DNA of 64,000 nt, taken from assembly GCF_900631955.1 (NCBI RefSeq), contig NZ_UZWD01000004.1, positions 1 through 64,000 on the forward strand, given 5' to 3'. The position numbers and the translations under genes are program-made. The first letter of the stretch is position 1. Every line of letters begins with the position of its first letter. Shown here one piece after another: positions 7,745-16,283 of the stretch. This DNA is from Devosia equisanguinis (GTDB lineage Bacteria; Pseudomonadota; Alphaproteobacteria; Rhizobiales; Devosiaceae). The notes beneath the pieces were generated by a model that searched no databases, had not been told where the DNA came from, and saw only the letters and a program-made list of their open reading frames with translations.

Positions 7745-8806
7745 GTGTCCATCTTCGAACGCTACCTGACCCTTTGGGTCGCCATCTGCATCATTGTCGG
7801 GGTCGCCGCCGGCCATTTCCTGCCTTCGTTCTTCGAGGGCTTGGCCGCTCTCGAATATGCGCGGGTCAACCTGCCGATGGCGGTCCTGATCTGGCTGATG
7901 ATCATCCCCATGCTGGTGCGCATCGACTTCATGTCGCTGCGCCAGGTCGGCGCCTACTGGCGCGGTATCGGCGTCACCCTGTTCATCAACTGGGCCATCA
8001 AACCGTTCTCCATGGCATTGTTGGGCTGGCTTTTCATCGGCTGGCTGTTCCGCCCGCTGCTGCCGGAAACGCAGATCGACAGCTACATAGCCGGCCTTAT
8101 CATCCTTGCCACTGCACCCTGTACCGCCATGGTATTCGTGTGGTCCAACCTGACCCGGGGCGAGCCGCACTTCACCCTGTCGCAGGTGGCGCTGAACGAC
8201 GCCATCATGGTGATAGCCTTCGCCCCCATCGTCGGCCTGCTGCTCGGTCTCTCCGCTATCACCGTCCCCTGGGACACGCTGCTGCTCTCGGTCGGGCTTT
8301 ATATCGTCGTGCCGGTGATCGCCGCACAGCTCTACCGCCGCTGGCTGCTGGCCAACGGCGGGATCGACAAGATGAACCGGGCGCTTGCAGTCCTGCAGCC
8401 GATCTCCATTGCCTCATTGCTGCTGACCCTCGTCATGCTCTTCGGCTTCCAGGGCGAACAGATCATCGCCCAGCCCACGGTCATCCTGCTGCTGGCGGTG
8501 CCGATCCTGATCCAGGTCTACTTCAACTCCGGCCTCGCCTACCTGCTGAACCGGGTGTCGGGGGAGCAGCACTGCGTTGCGGGACCGTCCGCCCTGATCG
8601 GTGCCTCGAACTTCTTCGAGCTGGCAGTTGCCGCCGCCATCAGCCTGTTCGGCTTCAATTCCGGCGCAGCGCTTGCCACCGTTGTCGGCGTGCTGGTGGA
8701 AGTGCCGGTGATGCTCTCGGTGGTCTGGATCGTGAACCGCACCAAGGGCTGGTACGAACGCGGTGCAGCCGTCAGCCGCAACACCGAAGCGAGGGCCGCC
8801 GAATGA
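7745..8806 (+). CDS. acr3: ACR3-family arsenite efflux permease
   Basis: 353 residues from GTG 7745, four bases after the osmC-like gene. The sequence has about ten hydrophobic helices in the BART superfamily arrangement. The conserved ACR3 segment LATAPCTAMVFVWSNLTRGE contains the cysteine that is essential in characterised ACR3 proteins, and SNFFELAVA is the second conserved half. It extrudes As(III) across the inner membrane, driven by the proton gradient. The stop overlaps the next gene in an ATGA arrangement. Confidence 0.95.
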   Translation: MSIFERYLTLWVAICIIVGVAAGHFLPSFFEGLAALEYARVNLPMAVLIWLMIIPMLVRIDFMSLRQVGAYWRGIGVTLFINWAIKPFSMALLGWLFIGWLFRPLLPETQIDSYIAGLIILATAPCTAMVFVWSNLTRGEPHFTLSQVALNDAIMVIAFAPIVGLLLGLSAITVPWDTLLLSVGLYIVVPVIAAQLYRRWLLANGGIDKMNRALAVLQPISIASLLLTLVMLFGFQGEQIIAQPTVILLLAVPILIQVYFNSGLAYLLNRVSGEQHCVAGPSALIGASNFFELAVAAAISLFGFNSGAALATVVGVLVEVPVMLSVVWIVNRTKGWYERGAAVSRNTEARAAE

Positions 8807-9225
8807 GCGTCACCATCTATCACAACCCCGACTGCGGCACGTCTCGCAACACCTTGGCGATGATCCGCCAGAGCGGCGTCGAGCCCGCGGTGATCGAATA
8901 CCTCAAGACCCCGCCCGACCGGGCCACCGTCACCCGGCTGATCCGCGATGCCGGGCTCACTGTGCGCGAGGCGCTTCGAAAGAAGGATACACCCTTCGAT
9001 GAACTCGGATTGGCTGACCCCACCAGGACCGACGATGATTTGCTCGACGCGATCGCGGAACACCCAATCCTGCTCAACCGTCCCTTTGTGGTGACCCCGA
9101 GAGGCACGCGCCTATGCCGCCCCTCCGAGGTCGTGCTCGACATCCTCGAAAACCCTGAGATCGGCCCGTTCACCAAAGAGGACGGCGAGGTCATCATCAA
9201 TGCAGAAGGGAGCCGGCTTGTCTGA
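8803..9225 (+). CDS. arsC: Arsenate reductase, glutaredoxin-dependent (ArsC/Spx fold)
   Basis: 140 residues. The N-terminus [12 protein letters not shown] has the single catalytic cysteine C11 of plasmid-R773-type Ars[16 protein letters not shown] contributes the conserved arginines. The electron source is glutathione/glutaredoxin, distinct from the thioredoxin-linked enzyme upstream. The gene overlaps acr3 by four bases and the arsH frame by 26 bases, so it belongs to the same transcript. Having both reductase types in one operon gives redundancy in reductant supply. Confidence 0.95.
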   Translation: MSVTIYHNPDCGTSRNTLAMIRQSGVEPAVIEYLKTPPDRATVTRLIRDAGLTVREALRKKDTPFDELGLADPTRTDDDLLDAIAEHPILLNRPFVVTPRGTRLCRPSEVVLDILENPEIGPFTKEDGEVIINAEGSRLV

Positions 9226-9925
9226 TCTACCCAACGTCGTACCGGCCGCTCTCGAAGTTCCAGATTTCTCTCGTCTCAATGCTCCGAACCTGCAGCACAA
9301 GCCACGCATCCTGATGCTCTACGGCTCGCTGCGGGAGCGCTCCTATTCCCGGTTCCTGACCCTTGAAGGGCAGCGGCTGCTCGAAGCGTTCGGCGCCGAG
9401 GTCCGGGTCTTTCACGCTAACGGCTTGCCGCTGCCGAACGACGCACCGGACACTCACCCCAAGGTGCAGGAACTGCGTGAGGCCATGCTGTGGTCGGAGG
9501 GGCAGGTCTGGACGTCGCCCGAGCGACACGGTGCCATGAGCGCAGTGATGAAGGCGCAGATCGACTGGATACCGCTACCGGGAGGCGCCATCCGCCCCAC
9601 GCAAGGTAGAACCTTGGCAGTCATGCAGGTGTCGGGCGGGTCCCAGTCCTTCAACGCCGTGAACCAGATGCGTATCCTGGGCCGGTGGATGCGGATGGTC
9701 ACCATCCCGAACCAGTCGTCGGTGGCCAAGGCCTTCCAGGAGTTCGACGACGACGGACGCATGAGACCGTCGTCGTATTACGACAGGGTTGTCGACGTCA
9801 TGGAAGAGCTGGTGAAGGTCACGCTGATCAATCGCGGCGTTTCCGGCTACCTGACCTCCCGCTACAGCGAGCGTAAAGAAACGGCAGCTAAACTTGAGGA
9901 GCGGGTCGGCATTAAGTCGATCTAA
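9200..9925 (+). CDS. arsH: ArsH, NADPH-dependent FMN oxidoreductase
   Basis: 241 residues, flavodoxin-like. The phosphate-binding loop [12 protein letters not shown] and the segment [27 protein letters not shown], given here only as landmarks at about 112-140, are characteristic of ArsH. Known ArsH enzymes oxidise trivalent organoarsenicals and reduce dyes or oxygen using NADPH. Its start lies inside the end of arsC2. It is the last gene of the operon; no clear terminator hairpin is seen downstream. Confidence 0.93.
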   Translation: MQKGAGLSDLPNVVPAALEVPDFSRLNAPNLQHKPRILMLYGSLRERSYSRFLTLEGQRLLEAFGAEVRVFHANGLPLPNDAPDTHPKVQELREAMLWSEGQVWTSPERHGAMSAVMKAQIDWIPLPGGAIRPTQGRTLAVMQVSGGSQSFNAVNQMRILGRWMRMVTIPNQSSVAKAFQEFDDDGRMRPSSYYDRVVDVMEELVKVTLINRGVSGYLTSRYSERKETAAKLEERVGIKSI

Positions 9926-10173
9926 AACGCAGGTTGGCTCCAGAATTCGTCGATACGAGACGTCAGTTTTCGTAATGCGGACATTCCAAAGCAGCCTGTC
10001 AGCATTCCACCCAAAATCGCCATTGAGCCGGCCACGGTGGAACGGCAGGTCTGGGATATCGGATTTCCGGCCTCAACGGCCGGAATGGGGCGCAAAGTTG
10101 CAGTCCGTTGTTGTTGGTTCGTTGCCGTAGTGAAGTCTGGTTTGGGTGATCAAAACTGGTTAGCTTTGGCAAC
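9926..10173. other. Gap between ars operon and LysR gene, with one dispersed repeat
   Basis: No gene. The minus strand carries a long copy of the dispersed repeat, core at 10075-10094, continuing leftwards with related pieces (GTGGAATGC, then GGAATGTCCGCATTA at about 9975-9989). Confidence 0.5.
10075..10094 (-). repeat. Copy of dispersed intergenic repeat (core)
   Basis: The minus strand reads TGCGCCCCATTCCGGCCGTT, an essentially perfect core. The related flanks on the left suggest a unit well over 100 bases long. Confidence 0.65.
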
Positions 10174-11073
10174 ATGTTCCGCCCTCCTCGCTATTACCTT
10201 TATCTCGATGCGGTCGCGCGGCACGGCTCAATTCGTCGTGCCGCTACCAAGCTCGGCGTGGCCTCGACGGCGCTCAACCGCAAGATCATCGAAATCGAAG
10301 AAGAGATGGGCCTACCGCTCTTCGAGCGATTGGCCAAAGGGGTTCGACTGACCACGGCCGGCGAAGTGTTACTCAATTCGATCCGTCGCAACCTTTCCGA
10401 TATCGAGACCGTCAATGCGCAGATCGAACAATTGCGCGGGCTGGTGCGGGGCAGCGTGCAATTGGCCATCGCCCATTCGGTCTCCGATGATCTCGTGCCG
10501 TCGGCCATTGCCGAGTACCAGGCTCATCACCCGCGAGTGCAGTTCCAGATCATCGAAGGAGGCACCAGCGACCTGCTTGCTTCGCTGCTCAAGGACGATG
10601 CCGAAGTGTTCCTAGGCCATAATCCGCCCAGCTCCGCTGACTTTACCACCATGGCCGTGGTAGCCCAGCCACTCTGTGCGATGATGCCGCCGAGCCATCC
10701 ACTGGCCGGACGCAGCAAATTGCGCCTCGCCGATTGCCAGCCTTACCCGGTCGCCCTGGGCAGTGCTTCGTTCGGCAGTCGCTACATGATCGACCAAGTG
10801 CTCAAGCGGCTGCACCTAACTCTGGATGTGCGGCTCAAATCGAGCACGGTCCAGTCGCTCAAAACATTTTCACGGCAAACTGGGGCGATCTGCTTCCAAT
10901 TTGAGATCGGCACGCGCCGCGATGTCGAACGCGGTGAACTGGTGGCCATCCCGTTGAGTGATCCCGAGCTCAGCCGGGGCAATCTCGTGCTGGGATGCCG
11001 CACCGGCCGGAAGCTGTCGCTGCCTGCGCTCAGCTTTAGTGAAGCCCTGAAACAGCGGCTCGGCCGCCTCTAG
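10174..11073 (+). CDS. LysR-type transcriptional regulator
   Basis: 299 residues. The N-terminal winged HTH (SIRRAATKLGVASTALNRKI) is followed by a substrate-binding domain of two Rossmann-like lobes (VQLAIAHSV, LLKDDAEVFLGH, LGSASFGSRYMI). It is the first gene of a same-strand cluster for ring-opening amidohydrolases, separated from it by about 200 bases that contain two good palindromes. LysR proteins usually activate with a pathway intermediate as coinducer; control of the downstream operon is an inference from position. Confidence 0.9.
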   Translation: MFRPPRYYLYLDAVARHGSIRRAATKLGVASTALNRKIIEIEEEMGLPLFERLAKGVRLTTAGEVLLNSIRRNLSDIETVNAQIEQLRGLVRGSVQLAIAHSVSDDLVPSAIAEYQAHHPRVQFQIIEGGTSDLLASLLKDDAEVFLGHNPPSSADFTTMAVVAQPLCAMMPPSHPLAGRSKLRLADCQPYPVALGSASFGSRYMIDQVLKRLHLTLDVRLKSSTVQSLKTFSRQTGAICFQFEIGTRRDVERGELVAIPLSDPELSRGNLVLGCRTGRKLSLPALSFSEALKQRLGRL

Positions 11074-11167
11074 CTGCAAAACCATCATGGTCCGCATGCA
11101 GTGAACGCATGGCGCGTGCGCCCTATCCGTTCGTCCTGTCAGTAATCGCAGCCGTTTAGGCAGTACC

Positions 11168-11184
11168 GCACACAATTTGTGTGC
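11168..11184. promoter_or_regulatory. Perfect 17-base palindrome, candidate LysR site
   Basis: GCACACAA and TTGTGTGC flank a single T. The dyad is perfect, lies between the LysR gene and the first ring-opening enzyme, and is about 90 bases before the proposed start, a typical distance for a LysR recognition site. Confidence 0.5.
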
Positions 11185-11233
11185 ACGTCGATCAACTAAT
11201 TGTTCTATCGGCAGACCAGCCTTGTCGCTCAGT

Positions 11234-11251
11234 GTGTTCGTAAGTGAACAC
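11234..11251. promoter_or_regulatory. Inverted repeat GTGTTC-N6-GAACAC
   Basis: Perfect 6-6-6 dyad, 22 bases before the proposed GTG start at 11273. It may be an activation or operator site, or a hairpin in the leader of the message. Confidence 0.4.
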
Positions 11252-11272
11252 TTAGCAAGGCGAGGGTGCCGC

Positions 11273-12397
11273 GTGCGAGCCGAAATCCATAGATTGTCGA
11301 TGGCCCATCCGGGAGACGTCTCCGCGCTCGCGAGTCTGCTCCAGAGCCGCGCCGTCCATGCGCGATCCATCTGCGCCATAATCGGCAAGACCGAGGGCAA
11401 TGGCGGCGTCAACGACTTCACCCGTGGCTACTTTACCGACCGGCTGATGACGCTGCTCGAGCGCTATCTCAACGAACCGGCGACCATGCTGGCAAAGCGC
11501 ATCCCTTGCGTGTTGTCCGGCGGCACCGAGGGTGTGTTGTCGCCCCACTATACCGTGCTTTGCCGGGTAGACGCGGATGGGCCTGGCTCCATACCGGCGC
11601 TAGCGATCGGTACGGCGTTTTCCGAACCCACCGAGCATGCGCTTATCGGTACCAAGGCACATGCCCAGAGCATCGCTGCGGCCGTCCGTGCGGCTGTCGC
11701 AGATGCCGGAATCGAAGCCATGGACGACGTCCATTTCGTCCAGGTCAAAACTCCCTGCCTTACCTCGGCGCGGCTGGCAGCGCTGCAGGCGACAGGCGTG
11801 CCGCTCAAGGCCAGTTCGGCCGGACAATCCATGGCCAGGGCCCGCGCAGCCGGAGCTATGGGCGTCGCCGTCGGGCTGGGCGAGATGAATCTCGATGCAA
11901 TCAATGACGATATGATGCTGGGCGACTTCGCCGCCTATTGCAGCCGCGCCAGCATTTCCTCCGGCGTCGAGGTGGATTGCAACGAAGTGGTTGTGCTCGG
12001 GAATTCGCGGCGTTGGACCGGTCCGCTCACAGTGGCGCACCGGCCCATGCAGGATGCTATCGATCTCGATGCCATCCACGACGTGCTGGGAGACCTTGGT
12101 CTCCCGCCCAGCAGACAAGTTGGTGCGTTGCATCGCGACCGTATCCGCTGCGTCCTTGTCAAAGCCGAACCGGACCGTCGCGGCGCCATTCGTGGGCAGC
12201 GACATACCATGCTTAACGACATCGACATCGATCCGCAGCGTCACATTCGCGGTGCGGTGGGCGGGCTTGTCGCCGGCGTGATCGGAGATACCCGCATTTT
12301 CGTGTCGGGCGGTGCCGAACATCAAGGGCCCGATGGCGGTGGTTTGATCGCCGTAATCGCCGAGCGCGCGGCCCAACAAGAACTGACGGGAGAATGA
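11273..12397 (+). CDS. Ring-opening amidohydrolase (cyanuric acid hydrolase/barbiturase family), copy 1
   Basis: 374 residues from GTG 11273, chosen because MRAEIHRLSM fits the family N-terminus and GCGAGGG precedes it; the frame is open further upstream. The family has three homologous domains, each giving a Lys-Ser pair. All are visible: IGKTEGNGGVNDFTR with SGGTEGVLSPH; VQVKTP with SSGVEV; VKAEP with SGGAEH. Characterised members hydrolyse cyanuric acid (AtzD/TrzD) or barbiturate; sequence alone does not decide which. It overlaps the FAD monooxygenase by four bases. A second member lies in the same operon at 16284. Confidence 0.88.
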   Translation: MRAEIHRLSMAHPGDVSALASLLQSRAVHARSICAIIGKTEGNGGVNDFTRGYFTDRLMTLLERYLNEPATMLAKRIPCVLSGGTEGVLSPHYTVLCRVDADGPGSIPALAIGTAFSEPTEHALIGTKAHAQSIAAAVRAAVADAGIEAMDDVHFVQVKTPCLTSARLAALQATGVPLKASSAGQSMARARAAGAMGVAVGLGEMNLDAINDDMMLGDFAAYCSRASISSGVEVDCNEVVVLGNSRRWTGPLTVAHRPMQDAIDLDAIHDVLGDLGLPPSRQVGALHRDRIRCVLVKAEPDRRGAIRGQRHTMLNDIDIDPQRHIRGAVGGLVAGVIGDTRIFVSGGAEHQGPDGGGLIAVIAERAAQQELTGE

Positions 12398-13623
12398 GCA
12401 TGCGGATCGCAATCGTCGGGGCAGGCGTGGCCGGAGCCATCATGGCACGGGGCCTTGCGCAACTCCCGGGGCTCGACGTCACCTGTCTCGAACGCGTGGC
12501 CCCCGACGATCAGGCTGAAGCCGGCACCGGGCTCAACATCGGGCCAAACGCCGTTGGCGCCTTGAGCCGGGTCGATGCCGAACTGGCTAATGCAATCACC
12601 GCTGCGGCGCTGCCCTGGGACACCTGGCGAGTGACGCTGACCGACGGCACCGAGCTCATGAACATCAGGATGCGCGATGTGGCGCCGAGCGCAGGTTGGC
12701 GCCTGCGCTGGTCCGAGCTCTACCGCGTGCTGCGCCAGGGCGCCGATGGCCTTATACGCTATGGCGCCGACATCACCGATATGGGTCCGACGGGCGACGG
12801 CAGTGGTCGCACCTTCCTGCGCTGGACTGACGCGACTGGCGCGCATGCCCTCGACGACATCGACTTGCTGATCGGCGTCGATGGCCGATTTTCCAAGGTC
12901 CGGCAGCGATTCGCCGGTGACGCCAAGGCCAGGCAGGTTGGCGTCGCCATCTTCCGCACCCTGCTGGCGGACACCAGCGAGGGCGTGATCAACGATTACG
13001 AGCAGTGGTTCAATCGCGACAATCGCCTGCTCGGCTTCCGCGTGCCGCCGGACCATATCTATATTTCAGGCACGTTCCCGATCTCGGTGGGTGGCGACAT
13101 CACCGATGCGCACAAGGCGCGCGAGGCGTTGCGGGAGGCTTACACGCCGTCCGACGGGACGCTCAGTGAGCAGGGCCAGTGGCTGGTCGAGGCGGTATGC
13201 AACCCAACGACCAATCTCCATTGGGCGCGCTTACAGGAATCGGAAGTGCGCATTTTCGAGCCAGACTCCGACGTGCTTTATCTGGGCGACAGTTCGCACG
13301 GTATGGTGCCTACTCTTGGGCAAGGCGCGACGCAGGCCATCGAAGGGTCATGCACGGCGCTCATGGTGATCCGAGACCTAGTTGCCGCAGGCAATTTCGA
13401 TCCTCGCGAATGGCTGGGCGCCGTTTCCGACGCGCGCGCCGCCCGCATCCGCTTTGTCATGAATTTTTCGCTCGAAGCCAGTGACACGCTCCTCGCCGGA
13501 TCGGACCCGGTTGCCGGAACGCTGAAAAAGACTGAGCCGGCATTCCAGTCCAAGCTCAAGCAACTCTACCACGATTTCGACGCCACCTGGCCGCTGCAAG
13601 GCCAGGAGCGCGCCGCACAATAA
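12394..13623 (+). CDS. FAD-dependent aromatic-ring-type monooxygenase
   Basis: 409 residues (an ATG two codons in is also possible). Class A flavoprotein hydroxylase: the N-terminal GAGVAGA dinucleotide loop, GVDGRFSKVR (DG motif) near 165, and LYLGDSSHGMVPTLGQGATQAIE (GD motif, shown as a landmark near 300-320). Such enzymes use NAD(P)H and oxygen to hydroxylate electron-rich rings, often with loss of a carboxyl group. Position between a ring-opening amidohydrolase and the importer suggests that it oxidises the imported heterocycle to the hydroxylated cyclic imide that the hydrolase opens. The substrate is unknown. Confidence 0.87.
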   Translation: MSMRIAIVGAGVAGAIMARGLAQLPGLDVTCLERVAPDDQAEAGTGLNIGPNAVGALSRVDAELANAITAAALPWDTWRVTLTDGTELMNIRMRDVAPSAGWRLRWSELYRVLRQGADGLIRYGADITDMGPTGDGSGRTFLRWTDATGAHALDDIDLLIGVDGRFSKVRQRFAGDAKARQVGVAIFRTLLADTSEGVINDYEQWFNRDNRLLGFRVPPDHIYISGTFPISVGGDITDAHKAREALREAYTPSDGTLSEQGQWLVEAVCNPTTNLHWARLQESEVRIFEPDSDVLYLGDSSHGMVPTLGQGATQAIEGSCTALMVIRDLVAAGNFDPREWLGAVSDARAARIRFVMNFSLEASDTLLAGSDPVAGTLKKTEPAFQSKLKQLYHDFDATWPLQGQERAAQ

Positions 13624-13666
13624 TCGGCGACGCTTTGCCGAGACAAAAAGAAAACAGGGAACAAAA

Positions 13667-14647
13667 ATGATCACTAACCGCCGCAGCGCAATACTTCTGG
13701 CAGCAACCTGCCTCACGCTAGCTGGTATGGGGACTGCCGCCGCCCAGGACCTCGACAAGGTCCGGGTCGGGGTTTTCCCGTCGAGCTCCGCTCTTCCTTA
13801 TTACATCGCGCTCGACCGCGGCTATTTTGCTGGCCAGGGCATTGAGGTCGAAACCGTCATCCTTAGCACCCACCCACTGATCATTCAGTCGCTGGTAACC
13901 GGCGACATCGATGTGGCCTCAAACGTTGTGACCCTTGAAGGCGCCAATATCGTCGCACGCCGCCCCGATACGCTCAAATACATCGCCATCAACGGGCAGA
14001 ATGCCGAGTACATCACCGAGCAGTTCGTGGTGCCCGCCGACAGCGAAGCGGAAACCCTGGCTGATCTTGAAGGCGCGCGGCTGTTCTCGGCGCCGGGTCC
14101 CGCCAATATGGGCGCTGCGATCGCCGTGCTTTCCGAGATCGGTCTCGAAGAAGGCGCCGACTACACCATGCAGGAGCAGCCGATGGGGAACCATATCGGC
14201 GCCATCCAGTCCGGCAGTTTCGAGGGCGGCTACACCCTCGAGCCGCTGGCAACCAACATGATCGCTCAGGGCATCGCCAAGCGGCTCGAGGCCGGTGTCA
14301 TCTCCACCTACCTGCTCGGCGATGCCCAAGCCGAGGCCTATGCGGCAGGGGCAGCCTTCTCCAGCAGCTTCATCGGCGACAAGGCTGACGTCGCCGCGCG
14401 TTTTGCAGCGGCCTGGGCTCTGGCTGTCGAAGATGCCAACAATGATCCGAGCGCGCGCGAACTCCTCGCCGGGGACATGAACGTGCCGCCTGACCTGGTC
14501 CGTACCGTGCCGCTGGCCCATTTCGTTATGGCGAGCGATCTCACCGAAGACGACATCGCCGACTTTCAGAAGTTCGTCGATGTGGGTGTCGATCTGGGCG
14601 TCGTTCCCACCACCGTCGATGCCAGCACTCTCCTGACTTCCTACTGA
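13667..14647 (+). CDS. ABC transporter substrate-binding protein, NitT/TauT (NMT1/SsuA) type
   Basis: 326 residues with a signal peptide (about 1-26, ending AAAQ) and the SsuA/ThiY-like fold: VRVGVFPSSSALPYYIALDRGYF, then LVTGDIDVASN. The protein captures a small ligand in the periplasm. With the ATPase and permease that follow it makes a complete importer of the nitrate/taurine/pyrimidine-precursor class. Relatives import riboflavin, thiamine precursors and other pyrimidines, which suits the ring-opening enzymes around it. Confidence 0.9.
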   Translation: MITNRRSAILLAATCLTLAGMGTAAAQDLDKVRVGVFPSSSALPYYIALDRGYFAGQGIEVETVILSTHPLIIQSLVTGDIDVASNVVTLEGANIVARRPDTLKYIAINGQNAEYITEQFVVPADSEAETLADLEGARLFSAPGPANMGAAIAVLSEIGLEEGADYTMQEQPMGNHIGAIQSGSFEGGYTLEPLATNMIAQGIAKRLEAGVISTYLLGDAQAEAYAAGAAFSSSFIGDKADVAARFAAAWALAVEDANNDPSARELLAGDMNVPPDLVRTVPLAHFVMASDLTEDDIADFQKFVDVGVDLGVVPTTVDASTLLTSY

Positions 14648-14658
14648 AGGGACACGCC

Positions 14659-15504
14659 TTGGCCTCCACCGTTCTCAAGCTCGCAACCAGAAGGGAGGCG
14701 CATTCCGCGCCTCCCGCCGAAGATCCGAACCGCCACATGTGGTTTCCGCCCGGCACGCATATTACCGTGCGCGGCTTGACCAAGACGTTCGACGACGTCG
14801 TTTTGTACCAGGGCTTCGATCTCGACATTCCCAAGAGCAAGATCGTTTCGGTGTTTGGGCCCAATGGTTGCGGCAAGTCGACCCTGATCAACATGATCTC
14901 CGGCATCATGCCCTATGATGCCGGGCAGATCCTATTCGACGGCAAGACGGCGCGCGAAACCCGCATCGGCTATGTCTTCCAGAACTATCGTGAGGCGGTG
15001 TTCCCCTGGTTGCGGGCGATCGACAACATTCGCTATCCGCTACAATTCCTCAAACTCGGCAAGGCTGAATGCGACCGGCGCGTTGAACAGCTTCTGAGCA
15101 GCTTCGACGTCAAGATCGACCTCAACCGCTACCCCTACCAGCTGTCGGGCGGCCAGCAGCAGCTCGTGTCGATCATGCGAGCGCTCGTCGTCGACCCTGA
15201 AGTGCTGTTTCTTGACGAGCCCTTTTCCGCGTTGGACTACGAAATGACCCTGTTCCTACGCTCCAAGTTGCAAAAGGTGTTGACCGAGATGCAGGTGACC
15301 ACCGTGTTGGTGTCGCACGATCTCGACGAAGCGGTAGAACTGGCTGACGAAATCCTGTTGCTCACCAAGAAGCCGACCAACATTGCCGGGCGCCTCGAAT
15401 TCAACGCCCTACGCCCGCGTACGGCGGAAACCACCATCACGCCCGAATTCATCGATGTGAAGACGCGCACCCTCGAAATCTTTCAGCGGGAGGTCCGCAA
15501 ATGA
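14659..15504 (+). CDS. ABC transporter ATP-binding protein, NitT/TauT type
   Basis: 281 residues from a TTG at 14659 preceded by GAAGGGA; an internal ATG would shorten it by 26 residues without touching the domain. Walker A FGPNGCGKST, signature LSGGQQQ, Walker B VLFLDEPF and the switch histidine in VLVSHD are all intact. It energises the importer with the neighbouring permease, whose start overlaps its stop by four bases. Confidence 0.92.
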   Translation: MASTVLKLATRREAHSAPPAEDPNRHMWFPPGTHITVRGLTKTFDDVVLYQGFDLDIPKSKIVSVFGPNGCGKSTLINMISGIMPYDAGQILFDGKTARETRIGYVFQNYREAVFPWLRAIDNIRYPLQFLKLGKAECDRRVEQLLSSFDVKIDLNRYPYQLSGGQQQLVSIMRALVVDPEVLFLDEPFSALDYEMTLFLRSKLQKVLTEMQVTTVLVSHDLDEAVELADEILLLTKKPTNIAGRLEFNALRPRTAETTITPEFIDVKTRTLEIFQREVRK

Positions 15505-16271
15505 GCACTGCCGCAAAACGCCTCGTCTATCGCATTCAGCCACTTCTCGGCGCCGCGGCCCTGGTAGTGGTCTGGTGGTTCATCAACGCCATCCAGGCCG
15601 TCGATCCGGTGTTGCTTCCATCTCCTGCCGAGAGCTGGAATGCTTTTGTCTCAGGCCTCGCCGAGGGCAGTCTGTGGGTCGACTTCTGGCGCACTATCGT
15701 GCGCACCACCGTATCCTTCGCCATCGCCACCATCATCGCCGTTCCCCTTGGCGTGTTGCTGGGATCCTCCGACAGTGTCTATCGTGGCATCGAGTTCACG
15801 ATCGACTTCTTCCGCTCAACGCCGGCTTCCGCGCTTTTCCCGCTGTTTCTCGTGTTTTTCGGCACCGGCGAAGAAGCCAAGATCGCCGTCGCGGCCTTCG
15901 GTGCTGCCTTGGCCATCCTGTTCAATGTCGCCTATGGCGTGATGAACGCTCGCAAGCAGCGGCAGTTGGCGGCAAGGGTCATGGGGGCATCGGGCCTGCG
16001 TGTCCTGACCGACGTCACCATCTGGGAGTCGCTGCCGCAAACCTTTGTCGGCATGCGCTCTGGCATCTCCATTGCGCTGGTGATCGTCATCGTCGCCGAA
16101 ATGTTCATCGGCTCGAGCGACGGGCTGGGCAAACGCATCATCGACTCGCAGATGATCTTCGACATGCCCGAAATGTATGCCTCGATCTTTGCCGCCGGGG
16201 CCCTGGGCTACGTGCTCAACCTGCTCTTCATGGTGATTGAACGGCGCTTCGTTCATTGGGGAGGCAAGTAG
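15501..16271 (+). CDS. ABC transporter permease, NitT/TauT type
   Basis: 256 residues with about six membrane helices of the BPD_transp_1 family. The cytoplasmic coupling region is around ARVMGASGLRVLTDVTIWE (the EAA-like loop). It overlaps the ATPase by four bases and is followed after 12 bases by the second ring-opening amidohydrolase. Confidence 0.92.
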   Translation: MSTAAKRLVYRIQPLLGAAALVVVWWFINAIQAVDPVLLPSPAESWNAFVSGLAEGSLWVDFWRTIVRTTVSFAIATIIAVPLGVLLGSSDSVYRGIEFTIDFFRSTPASALFPLFLVFFGTGEEAKIAVAAFGAALAILFNVAYGVMNARKQRQLAARVMGASGLRVLTDVTIWESLPQTFVGMRSGISIALVIVIVAEMFIGSSDGLGKRIIDSQMIFDMPEMYASIFAAGALGYVLNLLFMVIERRFVHWGGK

Positions 16272-16283
16272 GGTCATCGAGTC

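Noticed and set aside
7774-8802. Alternate frame through acr3 leading into arsC2
   Set aside because: An arginine/proline/histidine-rich shadow of the transporter; the transporter frame is certain, and arsC2 has its own ATG at 8803.
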